NCBI GenBank assembly: GCA_013215145.1
Contig: JABSRP010000011.1
Location: 124,001-188,000 of the forward strand
Source of the DNA: Pseudobacteriovorax sp.
Lineage (GTDB): Bacteria > Bdellovibrionota_B > Oligoflexia > Oligoflexales > Oligoflexaceae
Length of the DNA: 64,000 bases
Reading direction: 5' to 3'
Part shown: positions 63,519 to 64,000 of the stretch, one piece after another
Numbering within the stretch: position 1 is the stretch's first letter
Layout: every line of letters starts with the position of its first letter
Made by a program: the position numbers and the translations under genes
Notes under the pieces: generated by a model
The model's input: only the letters and a program-made list of their open reading frames with translations
The model's database searches: none
What the model was told of the DNA's origin: nothing

Positions 63519-64000
63519 TAGCGGAGTCGACGTATGAATCGAGACGGCTGATAAATCGACAATTTCGCCAAAGCTAACCTCCAAATTTAGAGCCTCTCGC
63601 AAAACCTCGTCGACGGTATCCACAAATTGAATCTCCAATGAGTCTAGGATTTCTTTGGGTATCTCATGAGTGTCCTTTTGGTTTTTTCGAGACAAGAGGA
63701 TTTTCTTAACCCCAGCTCGATGAGCCGCAATCACTTTCTCTTTGATCCCACCAACGGGAAGAACAGCTCCACGCAGGGTTAGTTCGCCACTCATGGCTAG
63801 TTTAGGATCGACCGTTTTTTGAGCGATAAGAGAGATCAGCGAGGTAAACATCGTGATACCCGCAGACGGGCCATCTTTAGGAATCGCTCCCGATGGAACA
63901 TGGACATGGATATCGAACTTTTCATAGTCGAAGTTTGGATTGATATTGTGGAGTTGAGAGCGCACGTGGCTCATGCCAATGTGCAAGGACTCCTTCATGA
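63510..64000 (-). CDS. lon: ATP-dependent protease Lon, C-terminal part (partial)
   Basis: The window edge cuts off the N-terminal and ATPase domains; only the S16 proteolytic domain is visible. The catalytic dyad is present: Ser in PKDGPSAG and Lys in GGIKEKVIAAHRAG, 43 residues apart as in E. coli Lon (Ser679, Lys722). Lon degrades misfolded and regulatory proteins in the cytoplasm. The last 13 residues are not conserved. The 3' end overlaps the convergent gene by 9 bp. Confidence 0.93.
   Translation of the reverse strand, partial: MKESLHIGMSHVRSQLHNINPNFDYEKFDIHVHVPSGAIPKDGPSAGITMFTSLISLIAQKTVDPKLAMSGELTLRGAVLPVGGIKEKVIAAHRAGVKKILLSRKNQKDTHEIPKEILDSLEIQFVDTVDEVLREALNLEVSFGEIVDLSAVSIHTSTPLLS

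Overview
This is a chromosomal window (about 45-47% GC by eye) from a free-living Gram-negative bacterium. The best guess is a marine or predatory-lineage member of the Bdellovibrionota/Oligoflexia. The grounds are a TIGR02147/DUF4423-type regulator, several 7TM-DISM signalling proteins, many lipoproteins with clear lipoboxes, and a large c-di-GMP/cyclic-nucleotide signalling set. The assignment rests on gene content only. I see no rRNA, tRNA, insertion sequence, prophage or CRISPR array.

Layout. 0-1 kb: tail of a membrane protein, a tetraheme lipoprotein, and a 116-bp tandem repeat array. 1-6.7 kb (minus): class I fumarase, a secreted protein, MarC, a CFA-synthase-like methyltransferase, an FBP-type zinc-finger protein and methionine aminopeptidase. 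6.9-9.2 kb: a decayed LamG/Calx-beta lipoprotein gene with two frameshifts and one in-frame stop. 9.5-13.7 kb: a three-gene envelope cluster of unknown function (periplasmic helical protein, beta-barrel, lipoprotein). 13.7-18.7 kb: animal-length urocanate hydratase, acyl desaturase and ATP-dependent PEP carboxykinase. 18.9-25.4 kb: regulators, namely a membrane GGDEF protein, a possible CheC-like protein, a PilZ/N-acyltransferase fusion, a TIGR02147 protein, a small PilZ protein and a ThrE exporter. 25.4-30.7 kb: SWIM-SNF2 helicase, a small basic protein, an Old Yellow Enzyme and a lipoprotein serine protease. 30.9-35.8 kb (minus): a 7TM-DISM hybrid kinase and a 7TM-DISM adenylate cyclase.

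36.0-41.2 kb is the most coherent system. A Fur-box-like site precedes four tightly packed genes: imelysin lipoprotein, diheme oxidoreductase lipoprotein, second imelysin lipoprotein, and an HTTM membrane protein related to vitamin-K-dependent gamma-glutamyl carboxylase that keeps the catalytic lysine motif. This looks like an iron-responsive periplasmic metal-handling operon. 41.3-50.8 kb: glutathione reductase, two more copies of a structured repeat, SnoaL-like protein, PleD-like regulator, GT9 glycosyltransferase, poly-Ser lipoprotein, a second 7TM-DISM cyclase interrupted by a frameshift, and TrhO. 50.8-64 kb: lipase, receiver protein, stand-alone RlmK, M16 protease lipoprotein, NADP-type glutamate dehydrogenase, an esterase, a VWA lipoprotein, a metallo-beta-lactamase fold protein fused to cyclic-nucleotide-binding-like domains, and the 3' end of lon.

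How it fits together. Two adenylate cyclase genes and one probable cyclic-nucleotide-responsive hydrolase suggest cAMP/cGMP signalling, and two GGDEF and two PilZ proteins suggest c-di-GMP signalling. Central metabolism is represented by fumarase, PckA and GdhA. A structured intergenic repeat family lies at the 3' junction of two convergent gene pairs and shows covariation supporting a conserved RNA or DNA hairpin.
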